64,000 bases of DNA. Source: Desulfoscipio gibsoniae DSM 7213. Its GTDB lineage: Bacteria; Bacillota; Desulfotomaculia; Desulfotomaculales; Desulfallaceae. Below, piece after piece: positions 19,825 through 28,515 of this stretch. The stretch lies in contig NC_021184.1 in assembly GCF_000233715.2 (NCBI RefSeq), positions 3,930,001 through 3,994,000 on the forward strand, given 5' to 3'. The notes beneath the pieces are model-generated. The model ran no database searches and was not told the DNA's origin. It saw only the letters and a program-made list of their open reading frames with translations. The position numbers were made by a program, and so were the translations under genes. Position 1 is the first letter of the stretch. The number at the start of each line of letters is the position of its first letter.

Positions 19825-21876
19825 TTACTCTCCCCCTTTATTCTCCAGCACAATATTCTTATACTCATCCAACGATACTGCCCAATTTGGAGTTATAACT
19901 ATACTTGACTCGTTCATCTCGATAATTGCCGGTCCTTCCAAGTAATGCCCATTCATTAATCGATCTATATCGTAAATTGGCGTATCTATGAATTTCCCGT
20001 CAAAATAAACTTCCCTTCTACCTTTTAGTGCCCTTTCGACTTCATATGTGGCTTTGGGATATGTGGGTAAACTTACAGAAGAATGGACGCCAACACCAAT
20101 AACCCTAATATTAACAATTTCTACATCGAATTCACTATTCGATGTAAAGTATTCTTTTCTGTGAACATCGTCAAAATCTTCCCGGATCATTTTTAGCTTA
20201 TTATCATCAAAATTGCGATCATCTTTAACCGGGACTGTTACTTCATAATTTTGGCCAACATATCTCATATCTAATTCTATAGATGTTGTAATACTGTTTT
20301 TGTCCACTCCTTGGCGTTCAACACTAACAACTATCTCTTTTTTCATATTAGCCACTGTATTATTTATTTTGGCAATATCCACGTTATTAAGAACCATGGG
20401 CATCGTTTTTTCAGCGGATGCTCTAATAGGCATCATCATGGCGCCCATTGCGGAAGCCACTCCGGACATAATGGGAATAGCTGCTTTCTTAATACCTAAT
20501 TCATCGGCAATAAAACATATATGCATTGACCCCGCCCCACCAAAAACAATAGGCATAAACTTTCTCGGATCTCTACCTCTTGAGGTGGTGACAAGGGAAT
20601 TGGCCATGGCCATATTCGCACTGCTGATTTTAATTGCACCTTCAGCGGCTTCCTCGACGCTTAAACCTAATGGATCAGCTATTTTTTCTTTGAAAACATT
20701 GATAGCCCGATCTAAATCCAATTCCATTTTACCGCCTAAGGTTTTGTCAATACGCCCTAATATTAAATTAGCATCTGTAACACTCGGTTGTTGCCCTCCC
20801 AACCCATAACAAACCGGTCCGGGCTTTGCTCCACTACTTTGTGGGCCTACTCTTAAAGACCCCCCCTCGTCAATCCAAATAAGGCTTCCGCCTCCCGTAC
20901 CAATAGACCTTACATCTGTCATGGGGATTGATAAGGGCATATCAAAATCAATTTCATAATCCGTAGTTCTTAAATACTCCCCATCCTCAATAATACATAC
21001 GTCGTAACTTGTCCCTCCCATGTCCTGAGTGAGAGCATTCTTTACACCTAATGATTGTCCACAAATTAAGCCGGCAAATGCACCGGCAGCAGGACCGGAT
21101 TGCAACAATAGTTCAGGACATTCTTTAATAACATCTGCCGTAGCAGTTCCGCCATCACCCTTAACAATTAAGAGTGTTCCTCGAAAACCAAGTTCTTTTA
21201 AATCTTTTTCCAGTTTATCCATATAATCAGAGATAATCGGTATTAGAAGTGTCCGAAGTGCCGTCGTAATCATACGCGGTAACTCGCGAAATTTGGGGGA
21301 GATATCTGTTGAAATAGATATGGGAGTACCAGGTAACTCTTTTTGTAGAATTTCTTTGGCTCTTTTTTCGTTTGCCGGATTAGTATAAGCATTATTAAAG
21401 GTTATACCTACTGAATCTACCTGCATTGCTTTGAGTTCCCGAGCAAGTTCGATTAAAGCTGTTTTATCAACTTCTTCTACTACCCTACCATCGGAATCAA
21501 CCTTTTCCGAAATTTCAAATCTGGAACGTCGTTCAATTAGTGGTTTTGGTGCCACCCCATACATATCAATAATATGTTGATTCCGCGCCCTTCTGATTTC
21601 CAAGGTGTCTCTAAATCCCTTTGTGGCAATAAAGGCTACTTTGGGCCACCACCCATAATAAGTCCGCACAAGAATGGAATTTGTCGCAATTGTAGTTCCA
21701 TACACGAATACATCAATATCCTCTATTTTGATGTCGGCTGCTCTCATAGCATTAATAAGCCCTTCAGCACTACCCGGTGTTGTAAGACGCTTTCCTATAT
21801 ATACTTTGTTTTTCTTGTCATCAAGACCATAAACATCCGTGAATGTACCTCCTACGTCTGCCCCTACTTTAAGCAT
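19825..21876 (-). CDS. hyuA: HyuA (hydantoinase/oxoprolinase A)
   Basis: 683 residues, full length. It has VGADVGGTFTDVYGLDDKK at the N-terminus (ASKHA phosphate-binding loop), TQDMGGTSYDVCIIEDG at about 290, and GRDPRKFMPIVFGGAGSMHI at about 440. The family uses ATP to open hydantoin-like or oxoproline rings, or to carboxylate ketones. The presence of an AmiS/UreI-like channel upstream hints at an amide or urea-type substrate or product. N-methylhydantoin (from creatinine), which yields methylated amines, would fit the rest of the window, but that is speculation. It is intact although its partner hyuB is split. It ends with TAA. Confidence 0.88.
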   Translation of the reverse strand: MLKVGADVGGTFTDVYGLDDKKNKVYIGKRLTTPGSAEGLINAMRAADIKIEDIDVFVYGTTIATNSILVRTYYGWWPKVAFIATKGFRDTLEIRRARNQHIIDMYGVAPKPLIERRSRFEISEKVDSDGRVVEEVDKTALIELARELKAMQVDSVGITFNNAYTNPANEKRAKEILQKELPGTPISISTDISPKFRELPRMITTALRTLLIPIISDYMDKLEKDLKELGFRGTLLIVKGDGGTATADVIKECPELLLQSGPAAGAFAGLICGQSLGVKNALTQDMGGTSYDVCIIEDGEYLRTTDYEIDFDMPLSIPMTDVRSIGTGGGSLIWIDEGGSLRVGPQSSGAKPGPVCYGLGGQQPSVTDANLILGRIDKTLGGKMELDLDRAINVFKEKIADPLGLSVEEAAEGAIKISSANMAMANSLVTTSRGRDPRKFMPIVFGGAGSMHICFIADELGIKKAAIPIMSGVASAMGAMMMPIRASAEKTMPMVLNNVDIAKINNTVANMKKEIVVSVERQGVDKNSITTSIELDMRYVGQNYEVTVPVKDDRNFDDNKLKMIREDFDDVHRKEYFTSNSEFDVEIVNIRVIGVGVHSSVSLPTYPKATYEVERALKGRREVYFDGKFIDTPIYDIDRLMNGHYLEGPAIIEMNESSIVITPNWAVSLDEYKNIVLENKGGE

Positions 21877-22462
21877 ATAATTTTTCCCCCTTTATTTAAA
21901 ATTTTTAGTTTGTTGCAAGTTGTGATCACAGGCATCGCAAAGTCTGGTATTGTGGACATTTTGGAATTTAAGAATTCCGATGAATATCAGTATTTATAAG
22001 AGCTTTTCGAGGATTACTTTTTTAAACAATCAGCTTAAAAACCTAGAAAAAGCCAGCTAAACATTAACAATAGGCGTAACATAATTACATGAAAGCTAAC
22101 TGAAAATTGAATCAAAGGTTATTTGAGGGGTGCGAAACTTCAGGTATGACAATACCGTAACATAGAACCACATCAACTCCAACTTTAGATTTTCCCCTAA
22201 AAACATCCTCTGTAGGTTATTTATTTAATTTCAAGGCTAGGGTAACCTATTGTTGATCCGCGTTTCCCCTCCTTCTGCCAACATGCCAGGAAAAACATGC
22301 CACTCTATCAATTGGCACCGGTTTAAAGATTTACGCTCACTATACCCATACCGGAGCGGAAGCCAATGATTTATTTCAATAATAATCCGATATTTTGGGT
22401 TATTCTGCCCATTCTAACGACTGAATTTTGGCATGATCAATTGATGTTTTTTTATCAGGGCT
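21829..22462. repeat. hyuA 5' end plus leader, copy adjoining hyuA
   Basis: The hyuA start region and the segment 22250-22462 recur at 22983-23345. In this copy the sequence corresponding to the -12 part of the -24/-12 promoter is missing. Only GGAAAAACATGCCACTC remains, where the other copy has GCAATAAACATGCCACTC. Confidence 0.75.
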
Positions 22463-22470
22463 ATACCATC

Positions 22471-22965
22471 CTACCATTTACCGATAAACATAAGAAAAGC
22501 TGGAATCAAAAGGGTAACTATCGATTCAACAGCTAACAACCATCCAATAAATTTACCCCACGCTTTTTGCAGTGCCAGACTCCCAAAGGCTGCAAGAAAT
22601 AACACGGCCCATGAAATAGCAAATATTCCGAATCTCACATCCCCAGCAGTAAAGTAAAAGTAAGATGCCAGTGCTACATATACCCCTGCACCCAGACAAT
22701 ACCATCCCAATCCAGCTAGGTCATAATCCCCGAATAAATCCCATGCCAAAATTAGATAGAATATACAAAAAGCCATCGCTAAACCCGATGTAATCAGACT
22801 TACTGAATCTTTTGCTGAAGAGGCTAAAAAAATAGCTGCTACAAGCATTACAAAGCCAACGACGGCATTTACCGTAGCTGCACCTTGTGGCTTTACTTTA
22901 CCAAGCATAAAAGCTGCATCAACCAAAAAAATAAAAGCTGCCAGTAACAGAATTATTGCTCCCAT
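22471..22965 (-). CDS. AmiS/UreI-family small channel protein
   Basis: 164 residues with about six hydrophobic segments; it starts MGAIILLLAAFIFLVDAAFM and contains FCIFYLILAWDLFGDYDLAG. The length and pattern match AmiS/UreI channels, which pass short amides or urea across the cell membrane. A GAGGAGG ribosome site precedes the ATG. It lies between two copies of the hyuA leader and upstream of hyuA, so the two may share a transcript. It ends with TAG. Confidence 0.8.
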   Translation of the reverse strand: MGAIILLLAAFIFLVDAAFMLGKVKPQGAATVNAVVGFVMLVAAIFLASSAKDSVSLITSGLAMAFCIFYLILAWDLFGDYDLAGLGWYCLGAGVYVALASYFYFTAGDVRFGIFAISWAVLFLAAFGSLALQKAWGKFIGWLLAVESIVTLLIPAFLMFIGKW

Positions 22966-22982
22966 AAACTCTTTACCTCCTC

Positions 22983-23345
22983 AATAAACATCCGTGAATG
23001 TACCTCCTACGTCTTCTCCTACTTAAGCATATATATTTTCCCCCCTTCTTTTTTTGAATTTTTAGTTTTCTTCTAACCGCCTTTTTCCTCCTTCTGCCAG
23101 TATGTTAGAAAATAACACATACCCGGCCATTTTCCCAATGTACAATTAATTTGCAATAAACATGCCACTCTTATCAATTGGCACCGGTTTGTGATTTACG
23201 CTCTTTTGTACCCATACCCGATTAAAGCCAATGATTTCTTTTATCGGTTATCTATTATAATTTACCGAAATAATCTTATATTTTGGATTATTCAGCCCAT
23301 TTCTAACGACTGAATTTTGGCATGATCGATTGATGCTATTTTTCA
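22983..23345. repeat. Second copy of the hyuA 5' end and leader
   Basis: 22983-23075 repeats the first codons of hyuA and its ribosome-site region with small changes. 23085-23345 repeats the farther leader. This copy retains a full -24/-12 promoter. It shows that a hyuA 5' segment was duplicated around the AmiS gene. Confidence 0.75.
23152..23167 (-). promoter_or_regulatory. Sigma-54 promoter upstream of AmiS/hyuA
   Basis: On the minus strand it reads TGGCATGTTTATTGCA, an exact -24/-12 match. It lies about 190 bases upstream of the AmiS start. No AATGA-N6-TCATT site is nearby; instead a different partial palindrome (AATAATC...GATTATT) occurs near 23265-23290. Confidence 0.8.
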
Positions 23346-23394
23346 TCCATTAACTGCCTTTCCTCATGGGCAATAGCTTTTACAGGCTTATAAC
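23345..23394 (-). pseudogene. Short internal fragment of mtbB
   Basis: These 50 bases match positions 33236-33290 inside mtbB (around codons 111-128). They join directly to a copy of the mtbB upstream region, so this is an mtbB copy reduced to almost nothing by deletion. Confidence 0.7.
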
Positions 23395-23824
23395 TCCTTG
23401 GGTCATGACCTATTCTAAAATCCTGACTATAAAACTCAGCAATTCCCATGCCATCTTTAAAGCAATTAATTACCTTTATAAGACAAGTAAAAGACAAGAT
23501 TTTTCATGGTTTACCGAGATGAGTAATGAAATTTTTCATCAACTCAAAAAAGTTTTGAATTTTAAGAAATTGTCTGATACTTAGAGCCATACTAAGGCTC
23601 GTAATTAATGATTTTTATCATTGTACCAATGAGGATTTTCATTACTTACTGCAGTATTCCTGGTAAGCTTGATCTATGGAAGCACCTAATTTAGCAACAA
23701 GCTCATCAAATTGTTTTTCCGTAATGACCACAGACGGCGATATCTGCAGGCCATCGTCAATGAGGGGCCTTAAAATCAATCCGTTTTCCCACCCAAGATA
23801 AGATACGCGCTTGGCAAAGCCTGC
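23395..23824. repeat. ~429-bp direct repeat, left copy (mtbB promoter region + aminotransferase 3' end)
   Basis: It is nearly identical to 33634-34062, with a few substitutions and a one-base length change. It includes a duplicate of the mtbB sigma-54 promoter at 23438-23453 and three AATGA-N6-TCATT-type sites (23525-23540, 23607-23622, 23628-23643). The two copies have the same orientation and are about 10.2 kb apart. Confidence 0.92.
23438..23453 (-). promoter_or_regulatory. Duplicate sigma-54 promoter without intact gene
   Basis: It is identical to the mtbB promoter (TGGCATGGGAATTGCT on the minus strand). Downstream is only the short mtbB fragment and then the AmiS region, so transcripts from here could run into AmiS and hyuA. 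Confidence 0.7.
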
Positions 23825-24110
23825 ATTAGCCTCGAATTTTTCCCTTGTTTCACGATTCTTAACTAATTGAACCCCGTTAATCATCCCTATACCCCTTACC
23901 TCGCCAATGGCGGGCAAGTCAAGGGCCCTGATCTTCTCCCTGAGTAGTTCCCCTTTAACCCGGGCTTGGTCAGGGATATTTTCATTTTCCACGATGTCTA
24001 AATTAGCAATGGCAGCAGCTGCCTGTCCGGCCAAAACCGCAGATAACCTCGTCTGCCATAAGCAGAACATCATTTTAGTCAATAAGTTGATAAGTAAGAG
24101 CCTGACTTCG
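23642..24110 (-). pseudogene. Aminotransferase pseudogene with internal deletion
   Basis: The last ~130 codons are paralogous to the C-terminus of the aminotransferase at 9466-10854 (GMINGVQLVKNRETREKF, GWENGLILRPLIDDGLQISP). Just upstream, DVLLMADEVICGFGRTG is present in another frame and joins directly to AAAIANLDIVEN, so about 70 residues with the PLP lysine are missing. Confidence 0.8.
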
Positions 24111-24145
24111 ATTTTTTCAAAAGATGGCATTTTTGTATACCAGCG

Positions 24146-25303
24146 TTATCGGCCTGACGATATAGCATCCATTGCCTCTAACGCACGATCTATATCTTCG
24201 TTTGTATTGAACCGGCCCAAACTGAAACGTATGGCTCCATTAGTGTCCGTCCCCAGATCTACGTGTACCAGAGGTGCACAATGCAACCCGGTTCTGACCG
24301 CGATCCCATAATCACCATCCATAATAGCCCCCACATCCTCGGATGATAACCCCTTTACCGAACAAGTGAGTACCGGCACATCCTGCTCCGTAAGCATCGG
24401 ACTGTGAATTACCACCCTGGAAATTAAACTCAGACCTTCATACAATCGTTTGATCATGGCCATCTCCTTTTGATGACCTCGTTCCATATCTTCATTTTCC
24501 AGGTAGTCAAGACCGGCTAAAAGGCCGAAAACGCCAAGGAGATTAAGCGTACCGGCTTCAAGCCTGTGAGGAAACGTCTGGGTGTGAATGAGAGTGCGCG
24601 AGTCAATGCCTGTTCCACCAAACCGGGTAGATTTGATTTCCAGATGGGGAGAAAGAACCAGGCCGCCGATTCCGCTCGGTCCCAAAAGAGCCTTATGACC
24701 GGTAAAAGCTATAGCATTTACGTTCCATTTGCTCATATCAATGGGGACGTATCCCGCGCTCTGAGCAGCATCTATTAACAGTGGAATCTCACGTTCGACA
24801 CATGCACGGGCTATATCGGACACAGGCTGTACGGTCCCCAAAACATTGGATGCGTGATTGCAGATTACCAGCCTGGTGTTGGACCGTATAGTACTTGCTA
24901 TTTCGTCCAGGTTAATATATCCGTGCTCATCAAAACCAACCAGATCATACTCTATCCCGCTTTGCTTAGCCAGGTGGAATAATGGCCGGAGCACCGAATT
25001 GTGCTCCAGCCGCGTGGTTATTACATGATCACCGGGTCTAACAAGGCCCAAAATTGCCAGGTTCAGGGCATCTGTTGCGTTAGCCGCGAAAATAACCCGT
25101 TCCGGGTCGGGAGCCCCAAAAAAACGGGCTAACTTCTGTCTGGTTTGAAAAACAAGATCAGCAGCTTCCATTGACAGATCATAGCTGCCCCGACCGGGTG
25201 AAACACCCAGCCGGGTATAGGTCTCAACCATCCGGTCGATTACTTTCCGGGGTTTGGGGAATGATGTCGCCGCATTGTCCAAATAAATTAATTTATTGTC
25301 CAT
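24146..25303 (-). CDS. Cysteine desulfurase family protein (class V aminotransferase)
   Basis: 385 residues. It starts MDNKLIYLDNAATSFPKP and has the PLP-lysine region AIAFTGHKALLGPSGIGG at about residue 200. The active-site loop RTGLHCAPLVH carries the catalytic Cys. It removes sulfur from cysteine as a persulfide. Lying directly downstream of a DsrC/TusE-like gene and a molybdenum hydroxylase, it probably supplies sulfur to that enzyme's cofactor or to the small sulfur carrier; this is inference from context. It ends with TAA. Confidence 0.87.
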   Translation of the reverse strand: MDNKLIYLDNAATSFPKPRKVIDRMVETYTRLGVSPGRGSYDLSMEAADLVFQTRQKLARFFGAPDPERVIFAANATDALNLAILGLVRPGDHVITTRLEHNSVLRPLFHLAKQSGIEYDLVGFDEHGYINLDEIASTIRSNTRLVICNHASNVLGTVQPVSDIARACVEREIPLLIDAAQSAGYVPIDMSKWNVNAIAFTGHKALLGPSGIGGLVLSPHLEIKSTRFGGTGIDSRTLIHTQTFPHRLEAGTLNLLGVFGLLAGLDYLENEDMERGHQKEMAMIKRLYEGLSLISRVVIHSPMLTEQDVPVLTCSVKGLSSEDVGAIMDGDYGIAVRTGLHCAPLVHVDLGTDTNGAIRFSLGRFNTNEDIDRALEAMDAISSGR

Positions 25304-25312
25304 GAATTACAC

Positions 25313-25688
25313 CTACAAACAGGCTTTGGGATTGGGTAAACCGGCAAGACGACGGGCACCGTATTTAAATCCCGCCGGGGAAAAGCGCCTCTATGGTCAG
25401 CATACTCATTTCCGTACCCTTCGCCAACTGGCGGTTTAACGGCGCCCGGCCGTTTTGGAAATAGAAATCGCGCAGAAACCTGATCACTTTCCAGTGTTCG
25501 TCATTGAGCTTTTCAAGGCTGCACTCACGGGCCAGGGCCTCGGCGATATCTTCACGCCAGTCGCCGGGATGCCACAAGAAGTCTTCTTCGTCAAACAGTA
25601 ATTTATGTCCGGCAACTAAACGATATTTACGACCGGTTCCGGCAGGCCGGCTGGAATTGCCCGCTGGTGTGCTTTTATCTTCAGCCAC
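25313..25688 (-). CDS. DsrC/TusE-family sulfur carrier, frameshifted near its C-terminus
   Basis: The 107-codon frame reads LLFDEEDFLWHPGDWREDIA and later NDEHWKVIRFLRDFYFQNG, the core of the DsrC/TusE family. It stops at 25365 after ALFPGGI. In the neighbouring frame the expected C-terminal arm continues: GFKYGARRLAGLPNPKACL then TAG at 25313-25315, including the conserved near-terminal cysteine that carries the persulfide. A single-base change in CCCCGGCGGGATTT would fuse the two. It may be a sequencing error, a real mutation or slippage. The gene overlaps the end of the molybdenum hydroxylase by eight bases. Confidence 0.75.
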
Positions 25689-28338
25689 GCTGCTGCAAAG
25701 CCGCCTTTATTTTATCCGGCGTTGCCGGTAAATTGCAGATCCAAACTCCGATAGCGTCCTTAATCGCACTAATGATCGCCGGAGCGGTCGGTACCATAGT
25801 CATCTCGCCAACTCCTGTAGAGCCCTTACCGGTACCCCGCAACCTTGGTGTTTCCCTTATGATCGATTCCATTTCAAAGGCGGTTTTAATACTGGGGAAC
25901 TTGAACGTTACCCAATCTTTGGTCTGGCCTGCGATATATTGCTCGCGCAGTGCAAAACCGGCACCCATATCCGCCCCGCCTTCCAGCTGCCCCTCGAAGT
26001 TTAGCGGGTTGATCACCGGTCCGCTGTCAACCGCAGTGGTCATTTTGAGCACCTTAACCTCGCCTGTTTCGGTATTTACCTCCACTTCGGCCATTTGCAG
26101 CGCATGCACCACAGATTCAAAGGACGGTCCCTGACCGGTCTCAGGGTCCAGCGGCCCGGCTTCGAGTGTGGTCCTGGTTCCGGTATACCGGGCCGGGCGG
26201 CCGGCTTCTTTTAGTTCCCGGTACGTGGTCGCCCCGGCATCTTTCATAGCCTGCTTTAGCTGCTGGGCGGCGTTGACCAAAGCCCCTCCCACCATGTAAG
26301 TCATACGGCTGCCGGCAGCTGGTCCGGTAGCGGTAGTCTGGTCCGAATCCTTGGTCATCAGGTGAATTTTGTCCAGAGGCAGTCCCAGGCCGTCGGCAGC
26401 TAACTGGGTAAGCATTGAATCGTTGCCCTCGCCGGGGTCGGCAACAGCCGCGTAGATGGTCACTCCATCGTCGGGATCAAGTTCTATGGCAACAATAGCT
26501 TGATCACCGGGTCCTCCGATACCAAATGCGCCGGCCCCCAGTCCGACACCGCGCCGGATCACTCCGCTTTTATACTCCCGGGTTTCAAGGAGACTACGTT
26601 TATAGTGAGGGCGCATGGCTTCACAGAGTTCGGGGAACGGCCACTGCTCCACCACACTGCCGGTGGATTTGGACTGCCCGGGCTGCAGTGAGTTGAGTAT
26701 CCGCATTTCCAACGGGTCTTTTCCCAATTTATCCGCCAGCATGTTAACAGCACATTCAAGAGCGAAATTAGCTTGCGGCGGGCCGGCCCCCCGCGCGGCT
26801 GATCCCCAGGGATTGTTGGTGTAAACCAGTTTGCTGACGGCGTGAACATTGGGTATATTGTACGCACCCGATAGCATTTGCGTGGCCCGGTTGATTATAA
26901 CATCACCGTTGGAGTGATAGGCGCCGTTGTCCACTATTATGTTAATGTCGTAAGCGGTAATGCGCCCTTCGCTGTCTGCGCCGAGCTTCACCTTCATATC
27001 GAAGGGATGGCGTTTCGGCGTCATTAGCATTGACTCGGCCAGACCGGGGATGTAACGAACCGGTCGCTTAAAGTGAAGTGCAGCCCCCGCGGCAATGCCT
27101 TCGGATGAGATTTCTAATTTCAGGCCGAACTGCCCGCCCGTGTAGGCTTCCTCGTAGCGCATATTCTCCCAGCCAAGGGCATCTTGAAGCATACTCAGAT
27201 GCTTGTGGATGACGATACTTCGCCCGATGACCACAAGCTGGGCATCCTCACCCTCGCCTTCAAGATAGGAAACGCAGGCTTCCGGCTCGAGGGGAGCCTG
27301 GTGGTTGATCTGAGTGGTTAAGTGAGTCTCAATTACTGTTGGCGACTCAGCCAGAGCTTTTTGCGCATCACCCTTGATCTGGGGTTGGATAAAACACAGG
27401 TTGGGCCTGTCGTCATGCAGCTGTATTGCGCCTTCGGCCATCGCCTCTTCCGGCGAGCCCAAAACCGGCAGCGGTTCATACTCCACTTGCACCGCTTTGG
27501 CCGCCTCTACCGCCTGCTGCCGGGTTACCGCCGCGATAACCGCCACGGGGTCACCTATATAGCGAACTTTATCTTCGCAAAGAACAGGACGGTCGGCAAC
27601 AGTGTATTTCAAGCGGTTGGTACCCTTAATATCCTTCGCCGTCATAACGCCTATCACACCCGGCATTTGCTCAGCGGCTGCAAAGTCTATTTTCTTAATT
27701 AAAGCGTGAGGGTGCGGGCTGCGCACAGTCGCCAGCTCCAAGGCGCCGGGAACGATTATGTCCGCCGTAAATTGCGCCGTGCCGCAGGCTTTAGCCAATC
27801 CCGAGGGGCGGGGGTGGGAAACACCATACTTGGGGCCGTCGGGATCAGGACGGATATCTTCAGGTGAAATCTCATTGCGGATAAACCGGCCGGCCAGTTT
27901 AACCGCATCGATGATTTTGGTGTAACCTGTACAACGGCACAGATTATGGCGCAGGGCTTTTTTGATCTCTTCCGTGCCTGGATCGGGATTAACGTCCAGT
28001 AACGCCTTGGCGGACATGATTATACCGGGCGTACAGAAACCACACTGAACGGCCCCTGCCAGCACCATAGCTTCCTGAATCAGATGCGGGTTATCCGGTG
28101 TGCCCAGGCCCTCAACAGTGATTACCTCGGCACCGTCCAATTTGGCTACTTTTAGTAAACAGGATCTAACCGCTTTGCCGTTGACTATGACCGTGCAAGC
28201 GCCGCATTGGCCTGCCTTGTCGCATGATTGTTTAGCCCCGGTCAATTTAAACTCATCCCGGAGCAGATCAAGTAGTGTTAAGCTCTTATCGGCCACCACC
28301 TGCTGTAATCTTCCGTTAACTTTAAGCTTTACTTTCAT
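25681..28338 (-). CDS. Xanthine dehydrogenase-family molybdenum hydroxylase (Mop/aldehyde oxidoreductase type)
   Basis: 885 residues from the ATG at 28336-28338, which has GGAGGG eight bases upstream. Two 2Fe-2S domains come first: CDKAGQCGACTV with a later CLLK cysteine, then CGFCTPGIIMSA and RHNLCRCTGYTK at about residues 100-145. A long molybdopterin-binding region follows. Near the C-terminus GVGEMTMVPTAPAI holds the catalytic glutamate. The one-chain layout without FAD domain matches Desulfovibrio-type aldehyde oxidoreductase, which oxidises aldehydes to acids. Upstream lies an aminotransferase and downstream a cysteine desulfurase, so an amine-aldehyde-acid route is plausible. It ends with TGA. 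Confidence 0.9.
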   Translation of the reverse strand: MKVKLKVNGRLQQVVADKSLTLLDLLRDEFKLTGAKQSCDKAGQCGACTVIVNGKAVRSCLLKVAKLDGAEVITVEGLGTPDNPHLIQEAMVLAGAVQCGFCTPGIIMSAKALLDVNPDPGTEEIKKALRHNLCRCTGYTKIIDAVKLAGRFIRNEISPEDIRPDPDGPKYGVSHPRPSGLAKACGTAQFTADIIVPGALELATVRSPHPHALIKKIDFAAAEQMPGVIGVMTAKDIKGTNRLKYTVADRPVLCEDKVRYIGDPVAVIAAVTRQQAVEAAKAVQVEYEPLPVLGSPEEAMAEGAIQLHDDRPNLCFIQPQIKGDAQKALAESPTVIETHLTTQINHQAPLEPEACVSYLEGEGEDAQLVVIGRSIVIHKHLSMLQDALGWENMRYEEAYTGGQFGLKLEISSEGIAAGAALHFKRPVRYIPGLAESMLMTPKRHPFDMKVKLGADSEGRITAYDINIIVDNGAYHSNGDVIINRATQMLSGAYNIPNVHAVSKLVYTNNPWGSAARGAGPPQANFALECAVNMLADKLGKDPLEMRILNSLQPGQSKSTGSVVEQWPFPELCEAMRPHYKRSLLETREYKSGVIRRGVGLGAGAFGIGGPGDQAIVAIELDPDDGVTIYAAVADPGEGNDSMLTQLAADGLGLPLDKIHLMTKDSDQTTATGPAAGSRMTYMVGGALVNAAQQLKQAMKDAGATTYRELKEAGRPARYTGTRTTLEAGPLDPETGQGPSFESVVHALQMAEVEVNTETGEVKVLKMTTAVDSGPVINPLNFEGQLEGGADMGAGFALREQYIAGQTKDWVTFKFPSIKTAFEMESIIRETPRLRGTGKGSTGVGEMTMVPTAPAIISAIKDAIGVWICNLPATPDKIKAALQQRG

Positions 28339-28515
28339 TATGATTTCCCTCCAATGCACTTCCTAACTCGCGGGAGAAATGGATAACGATGACAATCCCC
28401 TAAAATCGTTAATAATGGTATCAGCGAATGTCATTGCCTCTTTACATTCACCACCTGGGATAGCTTGCCGTAAAACATTACATGTATTAACACACCCATG
28501 GCTGTTACGCAAAGA

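Noticed and set aside
22310-22330. TGGCACCGGTTTAAA as a plus-strand sigma-54 promoter
   Set aside because: The -12 GC is absent in both leader copies and no plus-strand gene follows.
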